Numbered from the stretch's first letter, positions 35,232 through 43,374 are shown. The stretch: DNA of 54,036 nucleotides from an uncultured Rhodospirillaceae bacterium (GCA_945952105.1 CAMFGZ010000031.1:1-54036), one strand, 5' to 3'. Numbers and translations are program-made. Notes: generated by a model from the sequence alone, not told the origin.

Positions 35232-36116
35232 GTGAGCATCACCGTTACGCCAACTCATCCTGAATTCGTCGCCGAGATTGCCGGCGTCGACACGGCACGC
35301 CCCCTCACTCCCGCCGACCGGCAGGCGATCGAGGAGGCGATCAACTGCTACGCCGTCGTGGTCTTCCGCGGACAGACGCTGGATGACGAGCGGCAGGTCG
35401 CCTTTGCCCGCAACTTCGGCCCGGTTGCGTCCTCGGCGCTGAGACTCCGGCATCGCGACATCAAGCATCGCATCGATTCGGACGAGGTTGCCGACATCTC
35501 CAATCTCGACAGCGAAGGCAGGGTCCTGCAGCCCGACGCACGGCGGCGCCTCGATGGCCTGGCCAACCGGCTGTGGCACACCGACGCCTCGTTCCGCGCC
35601 GTACCCGGCGCGCTCTCCATGCTCTACGCGCACGTCATTCCCGAGGAAGGCGGCGATACCGAGTTCGCCGACCTGCGCGCCGCCTACGACGCGCTGCCCG
35701 AGGCGAAGAAGAAGGAGCTGGAAGGGTTGGTCGCGGAGCATTCGATCTGGCGCTCACGCGAGCAGCTCGGCGTCGTGCAATACACGGAGGAGGAACGCGC
35801 CTCACTGCCGCCGGTGCCGCAGCGGCTGGTCCGCACGCATCCCGGCTCGCACCGCAAGACGCTCTATCTCGCCGCCCATGCCTCGCACATCCTGGGCATG
35901 CCGGTGGCCGACGGGCGCCTGATCATCCTCGACCTGATCGAGCATGCGACGCAGCCCCGGTTCGTTCACGCCCATCGCTGGACGAAGGGCGACCTCGTGA
36001 TCTGGGACAATCGCTGCACCATGCATCGCGCACGACCGTTCGATACGACCAGGGTGCGCGACCTGCGCCGCGTCACCACGCGCGACGTCGCCTCGACGCT
36101 CGAACAGGCCGCCTGA
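35232..36116 (+). CDS. TauD/TfdA-family 2-oxoglutarate-dependent dioxygenase
   Basis: A 294-residue non-haem Fe(II) dioxygenase. The facial triad is visible: His and Asp in LWHTDASFR, and the distal His in DNRCTMHRARPFD followed by Arg for 2-oxoglutarate. VVVFRGQTLDDERQVAFARNFG is the usual N-terminal block. Members degrade taurine, aryloxyalkanoates such as 2,4-D, or sulfate esters; the substrate is not visible. It starts at GTG 35232 behind GGGAGG. It diverges from the dehydrogenase gene. Confidence 0.9.
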   Translation: MSITVTPTHPEFVAEIAGVDTARPLTPADRQAIEEAINCYAVVVFRGQTLDDERQVAFARNFGPVASSALRLRHRDIKHRIDSDEVADISNLDSEGRVLQPDARRRLDGLANRLWHTDASFRAVPGALSMLYAHVIPEEGGDTEFADLRAAYDALPEAKKKELEGLVAEHSIWRSREQLGVVQYTEEERASLPPVPQRLVRTHPGSHRKTLYLAAHASHILGMPVADGRLIILDLIEHATQPRFVHAHRWTKGDLVIWDNRCTMHRARPFDTTRVRDLRRVTTRDVASTLEQAA

Positions 36117-36131
36117 GCGACCGACGCCGGT

Positions 36132-36995
36132 TCAGACCGCCAGATTGTCGATGAGGCGCGTGCGGCCGAGACGCGCTGCAGCGATGACGCGCGCCGGGCC
36201 GTTGACATGCTCGACCGGCTTCAGGCTCGAAGCATCGACGACGGTGAAATACTCGACGATGTCGAAGCCGCCGTCGCGCAGCGCCTGCGAGGCCGCCGCC
36301 GTCGCTTCGGTGGCGGACTTCTTACCGTCGCGCACCGTATCGGCGACCTTCACGAGTTGCTTGTACATGCCCAGCGCCTTGGTGCGCTCCCCGGCGCTGA
36401 GGTAGCGGTTGCGCGACGACATCGCGAGACCGTCTTTCTCGCGCACCGTGGGCATGCCCACGATCTCGAACGGCATGGCGAGGTCGCGCACCATGCGCTT
36501 GATGACCTGGAGCTGCTGGTAGTCCTTCTCGCCGAAATAGGCGCGGTCGGGCATCGCCATCAGAAGAAGCTTGCTCACCACCGTGGCAACGCCCTGGAAA
36601 TGGCCGGGGCGCAGCGGGCCGCAGAGACCGTCGGTGATGCCGGCGACCGTCACCGTCGTGAGCTGCTCGCCGGGATACATCTCGTCCTTGGTCGGCGCGA
36701 AGGCGATGCGGCACTGCGCGTCGCGCAGCTTGTCGAAGTCCCCCTGCTCGTCACGCGGATAGGCGGAGAAATCCTCCTTCGGCCCGAACTGCGTCGGATT
36801 GACGAAGATGCTCGTCACCGGCACGTCGCCCCGTTCGAGCGCGCCCTTCACCAGGCTGACATGGCCTTCATGCAGCGCACCCATCGTCGGCACGAGGCCG
36901 ATCGTGCGGCCGGCCTTGCGGAAATCGGCCACGGCGCGGCGCAGATCGGCCACGGTGCGGACGACGAGAAGGCCCTGGTCGGTCGAGGTGTTCAT
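36132..36995 (-). CDS. panC: Pantothenate synthetase
   Basis: A 287-residue cytosolic enzyme that condenses pantoate and beta-alanine with ATP, the last step of vitamin B5 synthesis. It has the nucleotidyl-transferase HIGH-like motif PTMGALHEGHVSL, then SIFVNPTQFGPKEDF, YFGEKDYQQLQVI and the KMSKS-like MSSRNRYLS. A plausible -10 (TATAGA) lies at 37069-37064 on the minus strand. It is the last chromosomal gene before the island. Between it and attL there is only a small hairpin (CCCGGT, 5-base loop, 37100-37116). Confidence 0.96.
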   Translation of the reverse strand: MNTSTDQGLLVVRTVADLRRAVADFRKAGRTIGLVPTMGALHEGHVSLVKGALERGDVPVTSIFVNPTQFGPKEDFSAYPRDEQGDFDKLRDAQCRIAFAPTKDEMYPGEQLTTVTVAGITDGLCGPLRPGHFQGVATVVSKLLLMAMPDRAYFGEKDYQQLQVIKRMVRDLAMPFEIVGMPTVREKDGLAMSSRNRYLSAGERTKALGMYKQLVKVADTVRDGKKSATEATAAASQALRDGGFDIVEYFTVVDASSLKPVEHVNGPARVIAAARLGRTRLIDNLAV

Positions 36996-37160
36996 TCATG
37001 GCCTCCCACGCATTGACGAGCCCCACGCCCGGACCCTGTCCGCGACGAAAACGGGATGCGCAATCTATAGGAAAGGCGATCGAAAGCATCAGGCCTCGCC
37101 CCGGTAAGAGACCGGGATGCGAACCTGCCAGCAAATGCCGGTTCGATCCTTTGGTAGAAA

Positions 37161-37208
37161 TTGGAGCGGGCGAAGGGATTCGAACCCTCGACCCCGACCT
37201 TGGCAAGG
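37161..37208 (-). other. attL: displaced 3' half of tRNA-Gly
   Basis: This 48-bp sequence is identical to 47021-47068 and begins TTGGAGCGGGCGAAGG. It contains the CCA end, T arm, variable loop and 3' side of the anticodon stem-loop of tRNA-Gly(GCC), but no 5' half, so it is not a functional tRNA gene. Flanking bases differ on both sides from attR, which fixes the core at 48 bp. Confidence 0.95.
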
Positions 37209-37293
37209 ACAAGGTGTAGGCTATCTCGTTGATTTTGTTAAGCACTGAGTGCCACCATCCGTCACCCAGCACAAGAACATACAGCGAATGACG

Positions 37294-37315
37294 CGCAACT
37301 TGCGCGCAAGTTGCG
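37294..37315. repeat. 22-bp perfect palindrome inside the left island end
   Basis: The arms are CGCAACTTGCG and its complement, touching without a loop. It lies 86 bp inside attL. The sub-motif GCGCAACT recurs twice near attR (46928-46948), so these may be integrase or excisionase arm-type sites. That function is inferred. The rest of 37209-37350 shows no gene. Confidence 0.7.
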
Positions 37316-37350
37316 TCCTCATCCCACGCAGCCTCTCAATCTAGATGTAT

Positions 37351-37368
37351 CTTGCACCCGTTTGCAAA
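37351..37368. promoter_or_regulatory. Degenerate copy of the island's 18-bp palindrome
   Basis: CTTGCACCCG followed by TTTGCAAA matches 15 of 18 positions of the perfect palindrome at 42519-42536. It lies just upstream of the EVE-like gene. It may be an operator shared by island promoters. Confidence 0.5.
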
Positions 37369-37398
37369 ATGATAGGGGGCATCCTAAGCAGGCTGAGG

Positions 37399-37851
37399 AT
37401 GAGCATCTTGAGGCCCCCCCAGACCAACTACGTCCTCAATGTTGAGGGCGTCCCGAATTGGAAGGCAGACCAAGCGGGAAACTTCGCAGCACTCGGCCTA
37501 ACCGATCGGCGAAAGACATTTTTCGAGACGCTCAGCGAGGGTGATAAAATTATTACCTACGTCAAGGCGACCGGCTTCGTCGACGTTCGGGAGATTGCCC
37601 ATGCGGGAGTGATCAAGCTCGGGATGAAGAGCACATATCCTGACGGCTCCTTCCCGTGGCAGGTGCGCACTCGCTTAGTTGCAATGACAGGCCTCGAACG
37701 TCCAATCAGCCCGGACAGGTTCCCCGACACTAAGCTGTGCGCTGGTGTGTGGCGGTACCGGTTCCAGCAGTCTGGTAAGCTGCTTGATCCCCTAGACGGC
37801 AAGACTATCGCAGACGCCATAATATCGGTAGCGGCCGGCAGCGGCGTCTAA
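37399..37851 (+). CDS. EVE/PUA-like domain protein
   Basis: A 150-residue protein that looks like one EVE-type domain of the PUA-like superfamily: opening TNYVLNVEGVPNWKAD, then GLTDRRKTFFETLSEGDKIITYV, GFVDVREIAHAG and PWQVRTRLVAM. EVE domains bind modified bases, and in restriction systems they often recognise methylated or hydroxymethylated DNA. The ATG at 37399 places the conserved segment at the N-terminus; the in-frame start at 37345 adds 18 unconserved residues. It lies 114 bp upstream of the two methyltransferase genes on the same strand, suggesting a joint function. Domain call is from pattern memory and needs a profile search. Confidence 0.6.
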   Translation: MSILRPPQTNYVLNVEGVPNWKADQAGNFAALGLTDRRKTFFETLSEGDKIITYVKATGFVDVREIAHAGVIKLGMKSTYPDGSFPWQVRTRLVAMTGLERPISPDRFPDTKLCAGVWRYRFQQSGKLLDPLDGKTIADAIISVAAGSGV

Positions 37852-37965
37852 CGCCGGATAGCAGCATGCATCAATTCGCCGTTGTGCTACTGACCGGAAT
37901 TGATTCATCATTCGTTCTCAATGTAGGAAATTGCGTGCGTCGCGCTATTACCGGGGGAGTATCAG

Positions 37966-38895
37966 ATGAGCTTGGTCGACCTGACGAAGCCCAACAAGGG
38001 TAAGGCGCTAAATCGGCTCGCAGCCAAAGCAATCAAAGACGAGCCTGCAAATGCGCCGAAGGTTAAGTCAGCTAGGCCAAAGCCCATCAACAAGTTGAAT
38101 GATCTGGACGCAAAAGAGTGGATTCCGGAGACAGTTTCCGTTTGGACTCAGCGCGGGCTCGGCAAAGGGCATGAACACGCCCAGATAGAGAAGCTACATC
38201 CAGCGCCATTCTCCTATCAAGACGTCGCTCGCCTCATTCGGTTTTTTTCCAAGGCTGGCGAAACAGTACTCGACCCGTTCGTAGGAATTGGGTCAACGCT
38301 GAAGGCTGCTGCTCTTGAGGGGCGGCGGGGCATCGGCATCGAGTTAAACCGCAAGTATGCTCAGCTGGCGGAGAAGCGGCTGACCGCAGAGGTTGACCAG
38401 ACTGCACTTAAAGCCAATTCGCAAAGAGTCATCATCGGCGATGCACGCGTCAAGCTTCCGAAGCTTGAGCCGAACTCGGTGAAGCTGGTCGTAACTAGCC
38501 CGCCTTACTGGAACATCCTTCACAAGCGCGATCACAAGGCGAACCAAGAACGCGTCAAGCATGGCCTTGACACCCAATACAGCAGTGATCGTTCGGACCT
38601 CGGCAACATCTCGGATTATCAAACGTTTGTCGACGAACTCGCTTCCACACTAGCTCTTACGCGCTCTTCGCTAATGGATGGCGGGCATATGTGCCTGGTT
38701 GTTGGCGATTTCCGTCACAAGGCGAACTACCACATCTTTCATGCGGACATCGCCCGGGCACTTGAGACTAAAGGCTTCACCCTCAAGGGGATCACCATTC
38801 TTTACCAGCGCCATAAGCGAGTATTCCCTTATGGCTATCCGTATTCCTACGTGCCGAATCTTCACCACCAGTACATCATTATACTTTCCAAATGA
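37966..38895 (+). CDS. DNA methyltransferase, probable N4-cytosine type (first of pair)
   Basis: A 309-residue amino-methyltransferase. Motif order from the N-terminus: HPAPFSYQDVARLI (78-91, motif X-like), DPFVGIGSTLKAA (103-115, SAM-binding motif I) and TSPPYW (177-182, catalytic motif IV). SPPY rather than DPPY favours N4-methylcytosine. The first 75 residues are basic and lysine/alanine-rich, with no motif. It overlaps the second methyltransferase by ATGA, so both are made from one mRNA. The recognition sequence cannot be predicted. Confidence 0.87.
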   Translation: MSLVDLTKPNKGKALNRLAAKAIKDEPANAPKVKSARPKPINKLNDLDAKEWIPETVSVWTQRGLGKGHEHAQIEKLHPAPFSYQDVARLIRFFSKAGETVLDPFVGIGSTLKAAALEGRRGIGIELNRKYAQLAEKRLTAEVDQTALKANSQRVIIGDARVKLPKLEPNSVKLVVTSPPYWNILHKRDHKANQERVKHGLDTQYSSDRSDLGNISDYQTFVDELASTLALTRSSLMDGGHMCLVVGDFRHKANYHIFHADIARALETKGFTLKGITILYQRHKRVFPYGYPYSYVPNLHHQYIIILSK

Positions 38896-39692
38896 TCGCT
38901 GATGGATTCATCTATTCAGGAGATGCGCTCGCTTTTTTGCGCACCTTGCCCGATGGATGTGCAGACCTCATCATCGCCGATCCACCATACAGCATTGCAA
39001 AAGACAGGGAGTTTGGGGAAGGCGCTTACTTCAACACCCGGGCTGAATGGCTAGAGTGGTGCAAAGAGTGGCTAATCGAAACAAAGAGACTGCTGAAACC
39101 AACCGGCAATCTGTTTGTGTACGCCATACATCACAACGCCTGCTTCTTGCAGTGCTACATGTATGAGTTAGAATTGGAGTATCGTCGTCAAATCATCTGG
39201 CGCTATGAAAATGGCTGGTCCAAATACAAGAATGGGCCAGCTTGCCACTACGAACCCATTTTGTGGTTCTCGAAGCGACGCAACTCTACCTTTCATGTGA
39301 TCAGGGAGCCGTACAAAAGCACCCAACGGCTCAAACACGCCATTACAAAGAATGGTAAAGTGTGGGTACCCCATCCTGACGGCAAGCAAGCTGGGGACGT
39401 ATGGGACATCCCCACGCTAGCGGGCCGACGTTTTGCAAGAGAGCGCACTGCGCACCCGACACAAAAGCCCTTACCTCTTTCTCTGCGATTAATCCGCCAT
39501 TTCTCCAATCCAGGCGATCTTGTTGTAGTCCCCTTCGTCGGATCAGGCTCCGAATGCGTTGCCGCAAAGGCTGCCGGACGGCGATTTGTTGGGTCTGAAA
39601 TTAACGAACGCTACATTGCAATTGCCCAACAGCGCCTAGCGCAGCAGTCAGTCGAACTCCTTGAGGAGCCCGCTCAAGAAGCGCTTGGCTAA
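38892..39692 (+). CDS. DNA methyltransferase, DPPY type (second of pair)
   Basis: A 266-residue methyltransferase with the opposite motif order: catalytic ADPPYS first (29-34), then HPTQKPLPLSLRLI and the SAM-binding VPFVGSGSECVAAK towards the C-terminus (group beta layout). DPPY proteins methylate adenine N6 or cytosine N4. Motif I reads VPFVGSGS where most members have DPF; the loss of the aspartate is unusual but not necessarily inactivating. Its 3' 45 bp overlap the convergent nuclease-like gene. A pair of methyltransferases often serves an asymmetric restriction site, one per strand. Confidence 0.87.
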   Translation: MIADGFIYSGDALAFLRTLPDGCADLIIADPPYSIAKDREFGEGAYFNTRAEWLEWCKEWLIETKRLLKPTGNLFVYAIHHNACFLQCYMYELELEYRRQIIWRYENGWSKYKNGPACHYEPILWFSKRRNSTFHVIREPYKSTQRLKHAITKNGKVWVPHPDGKQAGDVWDIPTLAGRRFARERTAHPTQKPLPLSLRLIRHFSNPGDLVVVPFVGSGSECVAAKAAGRRFVGSEINERYIAIAQQRLAQQSVELLEEPAQEALG

Positions 39693-40922
39693 TGCATCCC
39701 CTCGAAGTTGTCCGTCCTCATACCAAATTACCGCAATTTGATAATCGTTCATCCATTTCGAATGCGCGGCCGTGATGGGTCGCTCAAAGCATGCAACCTT
39801 CGATATCGGCGTCTCCCCGACTACTGACTGCGTCAAGAATGCTTCGTAGTAGGGAAGCTGACTAAACGCATCACGCACCCTGTCGCGCTCGTCTTGCTGA
39901 TCTCCTGACAGGCTCTTGACCTCCACCAGAATAGCTTTTGAATCAGTAACCGCGAGCACATCGAAAGGATCTTCAAAGAGCCTTGCAGATCTTTGCGCAA
40001 ATCGAGCGGCAAGGTCTTGGACCAGTAGATTGTGCCGACGAAGCCGTCCCGCTCGAAGCTGGATGGTTTTTTGGGCTGCCGCAGGGTCCGCTTCCGGAGG
40101 AGGTGGCGGCACTTCATCCGACTCTGCACCTGTTCCCGCTCGACCGATACTATCGGCAGTTACCTCACGCGATGAACGCGGAGTGCGAACGGCACCCCGC
40201 GAGCGGATGTCGCCAGCCGCGAATGCTGGGCCCGCATCTGCTCGACCTGGGGCGTCGGCGAGAACATAGTTTCCACCAGTACGAATTACGTCGTCGAGCT
40301 GCTCTGCGAATCGGGGAAGTATCTTCTTGGCATTGTCCCAATTGGTATCCGACACTTTGATCTTGGTCTTGATTTTCTCCTCATCCAGGTCGGCAAGCGC
40401 GGCTATGCGCTCAAGCTCTTCCTTCGTGTCATCCTTCGCTTCAAGAGCTAACGCGCATTTAGCGCGACTGATGCCCGGCTTCCGTCCCACCAGCTTCAAC
40501 AGAACTAAATAAGGGTGCGAACCTTCGTGCTCCATATCCCGGACCACGCGCCGCCAAAAATCGACTTGCGCACCTTCGAGCTCCGCATCTGCGAAAGTCG
40601 CGGCCACTCTGCCTCTTTCGGTAACCGACACTGTCTCACCATCGTCGGTTATTAATCTCATCAGGGTAAATAGCTGCCTCAAACCGCGCGCGGTGGCGCG
40701 GAAGCTTTGTCCGCTCAGGGGCTTCTTCAGCTGCTCCTTGATGTACTGGTCTATGGGTTTCGGTCTGTGGCCCGTGCCTGCCACTCCGGCTCTTACAAGC
40801 GCTATACCAAAAAGACCTTCGTCTCGCGGGTTCTCTTCGGCATCTTCCAATTCAACAATGCAGCGCATCGCTAACGCGAGCTTGCCAAAATCGGCAACCT
40901 GATTTGGAAACCCTTTCATCAC
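39648..40922 (-). CDS. Probable restriction endonuclease (PD-(D/E)XK)
   Basis: A 424-residue protein with no family name I can give. The C-terminal third carries a PD-(D/E)XK pattern: FDVLAVTDSKAILVEVKSL with Asp321, Glu334 and Lys336. The N-terminal part has a winged-helix-like segment (RGLRQLFTLMRLITDDG, then VTERGRVAATF, about 79-110), a second helical region (131-185), and a proline-rich linker (VPPPPPEADP, about 271-280). The layout suggests DNA recognition at the N-terminus and cleavage at the C-terminus. It is convergent with the two methyltransferase genes and downstream of an XRE controller on the same strand, the classical context of a restriction gene. Function is inferred. Confidence 0.7.
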   Translation of the reverse strand: MMKGFPNQVADFGKLALAMRCIVELEDAEENPRDEGLFGIALVRAGVAGTGHRPKPIDQYIKEQLKKPLSGQSFRATARGLRQLFTLMRLITDDGETVSVTERGRVAATFADAELEGAQVDFWRRVVRDMEHEGSHPYLVLLKLVGRKPGISRAKCALALEAKDDTKEELERIAALADLDEEKIKTKIKVSDTNWDNAKKILPRFAEQLDDVIRTGGNYVLADAPGRADAGPAFAAGDIRSRGAVRTPRSSREVTADSIGRAGTGAESDEVPPPPPEADPAAAQKTIQLRAGRLRRHNLLVQDLAARFAQRSARLFEDPFDVLAVTDSKAILVEVKSLSGDQQDERDRVRDAFSQLPYYEAFLTQSVVGETPISKVACFERPITAAHSKWMNDYQIAVIWYEDGQLRGDALAKRFLSGLLKEFD

Positions 40923-41042
40923 CCCGCCCCCGCGCCAATTTGACTGCCTCTCGGCCTTCTAATTACGAGCCGACACAACACAATTTGCCTTTTCCCAGTT
41001 GCGGGAACAAGTCTCCTAGCGTGCAATCTGTATGCAGTTTGA

Positions 41043-41276
41043 CTAGCTTCGTCGCGATGATTGCTTGGTAGGCAATCTAAGAAACTCAGCAGGCTCAACG
41101 TCGAGCGCTACAGAAAGCCGTCCAATAATGCTTAAGCTCGCGTTGAACGCGCCTTTTTCAAGCTGGCTCAGGTAGCTGCGGCTTACCTCTGCCTCGTAGG
41201 CAAGAGCATCCTGCGAGACGCCTTTCTCATGGCGCAACCGTCGCAAGTTTGCAGCGAATATCTCCCGCAGATCCAT
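41043..41276 (-). CDS. XRE-family regulator, probable restriction controller protein
   Basis: A 77-residue DNA-binding protein consisting of a single Cro/C1 helix-turn-helix: NLRRLRHEKGVSQDALAYEAEVSRSYLSQLEKG in outline, then ASLSIIGRLSVALDVEPAEFL. Size and sequence pattern match C proteins of restriction-modification systems (for example C.AhdI-like, 70-80 residues). It is encoded 120 bp upstream of the nuclease-like gene on the same strand, and a perfect inverted repeat lies 20 bp before its ATG. Controllers delay nuclease synthesis until methylation is complete. The in-frame TTG at 41294 would put the start on the operator and is rejected. Confidence 0.82.
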   Translation of the reverse strand: MDLREIFAANLRRLRHEKGVSQDALAYEAEVSRSYLSQLEKGAFNASLSIIGRLSVALDVEPAEFLRLPTKQSSRRS

Positions 41277-41295
41277 GCGGGTAACGGAGCCCAAC

Positions 41296-41326
41296 GTTCA
41301 ATATATGACACCTCGATATATTGAAC
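41296..41326. promoter_or_regulatory. Operator of the controller gene
   Basis: A perfect 11-bp inverted repeat, GTTCAATATAT at 41296-41306 and its complement at 41316-41326, has a 9-bp spacer. It contains TATATT-like -10 sequences on both strands and lies between the divergent controller and lipoprotein genes. It is the probable binding site of the XRE protein (autoregulation). Confidence 0.75.
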
Positions 41327-41378
41327 AAAGAGATTACAGCTGGCAGGATTCTACCGAGACTTGAAGTCGGGGGAGGTC

Positions 41379-41723
41379 ATGAAGCGAGCGATTGTCATGT
41401 TGTCAGCCATTTGCTTAGCCAGTTGCGCGGGCGTCGGATACAGAGTGAATGGCTCTCTCGACGAAGGTCCGGAGCTCTTCAGCGGCACCCTTGTTAAGTA
41501 CTTGGATCGGACAGGAAGCATCGAAGTTCGGAGCACCAAAGGACTGTGGTGCAGCGGACCAATCACCTACGCTGACATGTCTCGTGGCACAGGTGCTCTT
41601 AAGTGCCGCGACGGACAGACTGGAAGTCTGGACGTGGAATTCTATGGCAGCACTGGCCGAGGATCGGGTGAGATTGGGAGCCGTAGGTTCGCGTTCACGG
41701 TTTCGGTTACGGCAAATCCATGA
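41379..41723 (+). CDS. Small lipoprotein, unknown function
   Basis: A 114-residue exported lipoprotein. The signal peptide starts MKRAIVMLSAI and ends in a lipobox LASC with Cys16 as the acylated residue. The mature part is a short beta-rich domain (TGSIEVRSTKGLWCSGP, GTGALKCRDGQTGSLDVEF) with two cysteines that could pair. An in-frame TTG at 41361 is less likely than the ATG behind GGGGGAGG. The stop overlaps the membrane-protein gene (ATGA). It diverges from the controller gene over the shared operator region. Role unknown; not a classical part of a restriction system. Confidence 0.7.
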   Translation: MKRAIVMLSAICLASCAGVGYRVNGSLDEGPELFSGTLVKYLDRTGSIEVRSTKGLWCSGPITYADMSRGTGALKCRDGQTGSLDVEFYGSTGRGSGEIGSRRFAFTVSVTANP

Positions 41724-42382
41724 TCGTCGCGCTTCTCATCGTGATCATCATCATCCTGCTCCCCGGCGGCATAGGCTTTCTTGCTCGTCTTTGGACTGCT
41801 TTCGTCATTCTTCTAGGTCTTGGTATCGCATACGTGCTTTTTGGCACTACCGGATACTGGGTAATGGGCGGAGTATTTCTCGCAGTATTTGCCTATTTCG
41901 CATACGAGTGGGTTGCAGAGCGCTGGCGCAGCAGGAATACGCCTCCCTTTTCTGCAATTCCACTCTCGCCTGCGCCCTCGATACCCGGCCATGAGCCGTC
42001 GTCTGCAGTCAACTTGAGCCGAGATCGAACAGTTTCTCTCGTGAGCCCTGACGAAGAGGATGCAATAAGTCGAGAAGGAATTTGGAGAAAGGCATCAGAG
42101 AAGGAAGCCGCAAAGGCACGCGACCCATTCTTTCGATTGGCGGATGGCCGCGTTGTAAAGCGTGCATTGCCGGACTTGGAGGAACTTCTCAGCCAGCCTG
42201 GCATGGTTGAGACATTCAAGATCAATAGTAAACTGGTCCATCGGCGACCCGCCGACGGCCCGGAGATTTGGCGGCACCCGGTCGGGATTTACATGGCCGT
42301 CCCCAATATCGGGGAAGAGCGATTATTCAGTAGTATTGCTGCGGCGCGAGACTACTACGACCGATGCAGGCGGCGGGACTAG
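41720..42382 (+). CDS. Membrane-anchored protein, unknown function
   Basis: A 220-residue protein with two or three N-terminal helices (MIVALLIVIIIILL, then LWTAFVILLGLGIAYVLFG and YWVMGGVFLAVFAYFAY, residues 1-65) followed by a charged cytoplasmic region. The C-terminus includes DPFFRLADGRVVKRALPDLEELL and IYMAVPNIGEERLFSS. No known domain recognised. It is translationally coupled to the lipoprotein gene, so the two probably work together at the envelope. Confidence 0.65.
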   Translation: MIVALLIVIIIILLPGGIGFLARLWTAFVILLGLGIAYVLFGTTGYWVMGGVFLAVFAYFAYEWVAERWRSRNTPPFSAIPLSPAPSIPGHEPSSAVNLSRDRTVSLVSPDEEDAISREGIWRKASEKEAAKARDPFFRLADGRVVKRALPDLEELLSQPGMVETFKINSKLVHRRPADGPEIWRHPVGIYMAVPNIGEERLFSSIAAARDYYDRCRRRD

Positions 42383-42518
42383 GCCTCCAGCCGTTCCGGA
42401 AAGGCCACAGCGGGCTTCCCAGAGGCATTTCGGCTGTGTCGCGTCCCTTTCTACCTCTCCCACTTCCAATGCGCCGGGAAGCCCGGAAAAGGGCTTGCTC
42501 ACGCTTCCACTCGTCCGC

Positions 42519-42536
42519 TTTGCAAACGTTTGCAAA
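42519..42536. promoter_or_regulatory. 18-bp perfect palindrome, putative operator
   Basis: TTTGCAAACG and its mirror TTTGCAAA form an 18-bp perfect palindrome with a central CG, the symmetry of LacI-family operators. It lies in the 266-bp gap before the serine recombinase gene (42383-42648), which otherwise shows no gene. Related copies lie at 43691-43708 (one mismatch) and 37351-37368 (three mismatches). Confidence 0.65.
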
Positions 42537-42648
42537 TTTGCCCCGCTCTGTCGGATTAGGATTGCTGACCAGAACCAATGGAGACGAGACAGACCAAGCA
42601 ACCCTCCTTGCTTGCAATGTTGCGCCGACACTATTGGGGACCATCATC

Positions 42649-43374
42649 ATGCTTGCTACTCGGTTCATCGCCTACCACAGGGTATCCACGGCGCGCCAAG
42701 GGCGATCAGGGCTTGGGCTGGATGCCCAGCGCGAAGCCATTCGGCTGCACCTGGCGGCCATCGGCGGGGAACTGCTCGGGGAGCATACAGAGATCGAGAG
42801 CGGGCGTCGCAACGACCGTCCTGCACTCGCGAAGGCGTTAGCGGCCTGTCGCCTTCATCGAGCGACCCTCGTTATCGCGAAGCTCGACCGGCTCGCCCGT
42901 AACGTCGCCTTCATCTCCGCCCTAATGGATAGCGGGGTCGACTTCATCGCCACAGATATGCCAGCCGCAAACCGTCTCACCCTGCATATCATTGCTGCCG
43001 TCGCGGAGAATGAGGCCCGAATGATAAGCGACCGCACCAAGGTTGCGCTTGCTGCCGCCAAGCAGCGGGGAACCAAGCTCGGGGGATTTCGGGGGCGGAC
43101 TGCAACAGATGCCGACAGGCAGCGCGCCAGTGCCGCAAAGACCGCTTTGGCCAATGCGCGGGCATCCGACCTCGCTGCCACCATCCGCAGTCTCCAAGCC
43201 GAGGGAATAACCTCAAATCGAGCAATCGCGGGGCGTCTTAGGGCATTGAATATCCCGACGACAGGAAGTCATAACAAGCACGGTAGACCCACTGGTCACG
43301 GCGGCACATGGCACGGGGCTCAAGTTGCCCGCATTCTCATCAGGTTAGCCACCATCGAAAGCCCAGCAAGGTAG
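42649..43374 (+). CDS. Serine recombinase (resolvase/invertase family)
   Basis: A 241-residue site-specific recombinase. The catalytic domain opens TRFIAYHRVSTARQG with Ser13; further marks are LVIAKLDRLARNVAFI and IAAVAENEARMISDRTKVAL. The C-terminal part (from about 180) has a recombinase-type DNA-binding region: AATIRSLQAEGITSNRAIAGRLRALNIPT. The ATG at 42649 starts the fold; the ORF extends upstream to 42364 without conserved residues. It may resolve multimers or invert a segment of the island. Partner sites were not identified. Confidence 0.85.
   Translation: MLATRFIAYHRVSTARQGRSGLGLDAQREAIRLHLAAIGGELLGEHTEIESGRRNDRPALAKALAACRLHRATLVIAKLDRLARNVAFISALMDSGVDFIATDMPAANRLTLHIIAAVAENEARMISDRTKVALAAAKQRGTKLGGFRGRTATDADRQRASAAKTALANARASDLAATIRSLQAEGITSNRAIAGRLRALNIPTTGSHNKHGRPTGHGGTWHGAQVARILIRLATIESPAR

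Noticed and set aside
37161..37208. A second tRNA-Gly gene
   Set aside because: Only the 3' half is present; there is no D arm or 5' acceptor strand, so it is the displaced att fragment.
36998..37219. A short plus-strand ORF containing GAGEGIRTLDPDLGK at the left island end
   Set aside because: This peptide is the translation of the tRNA-Gly attachment core and not a gene. It is useful only for predicting the integrase tail in the excised circle.
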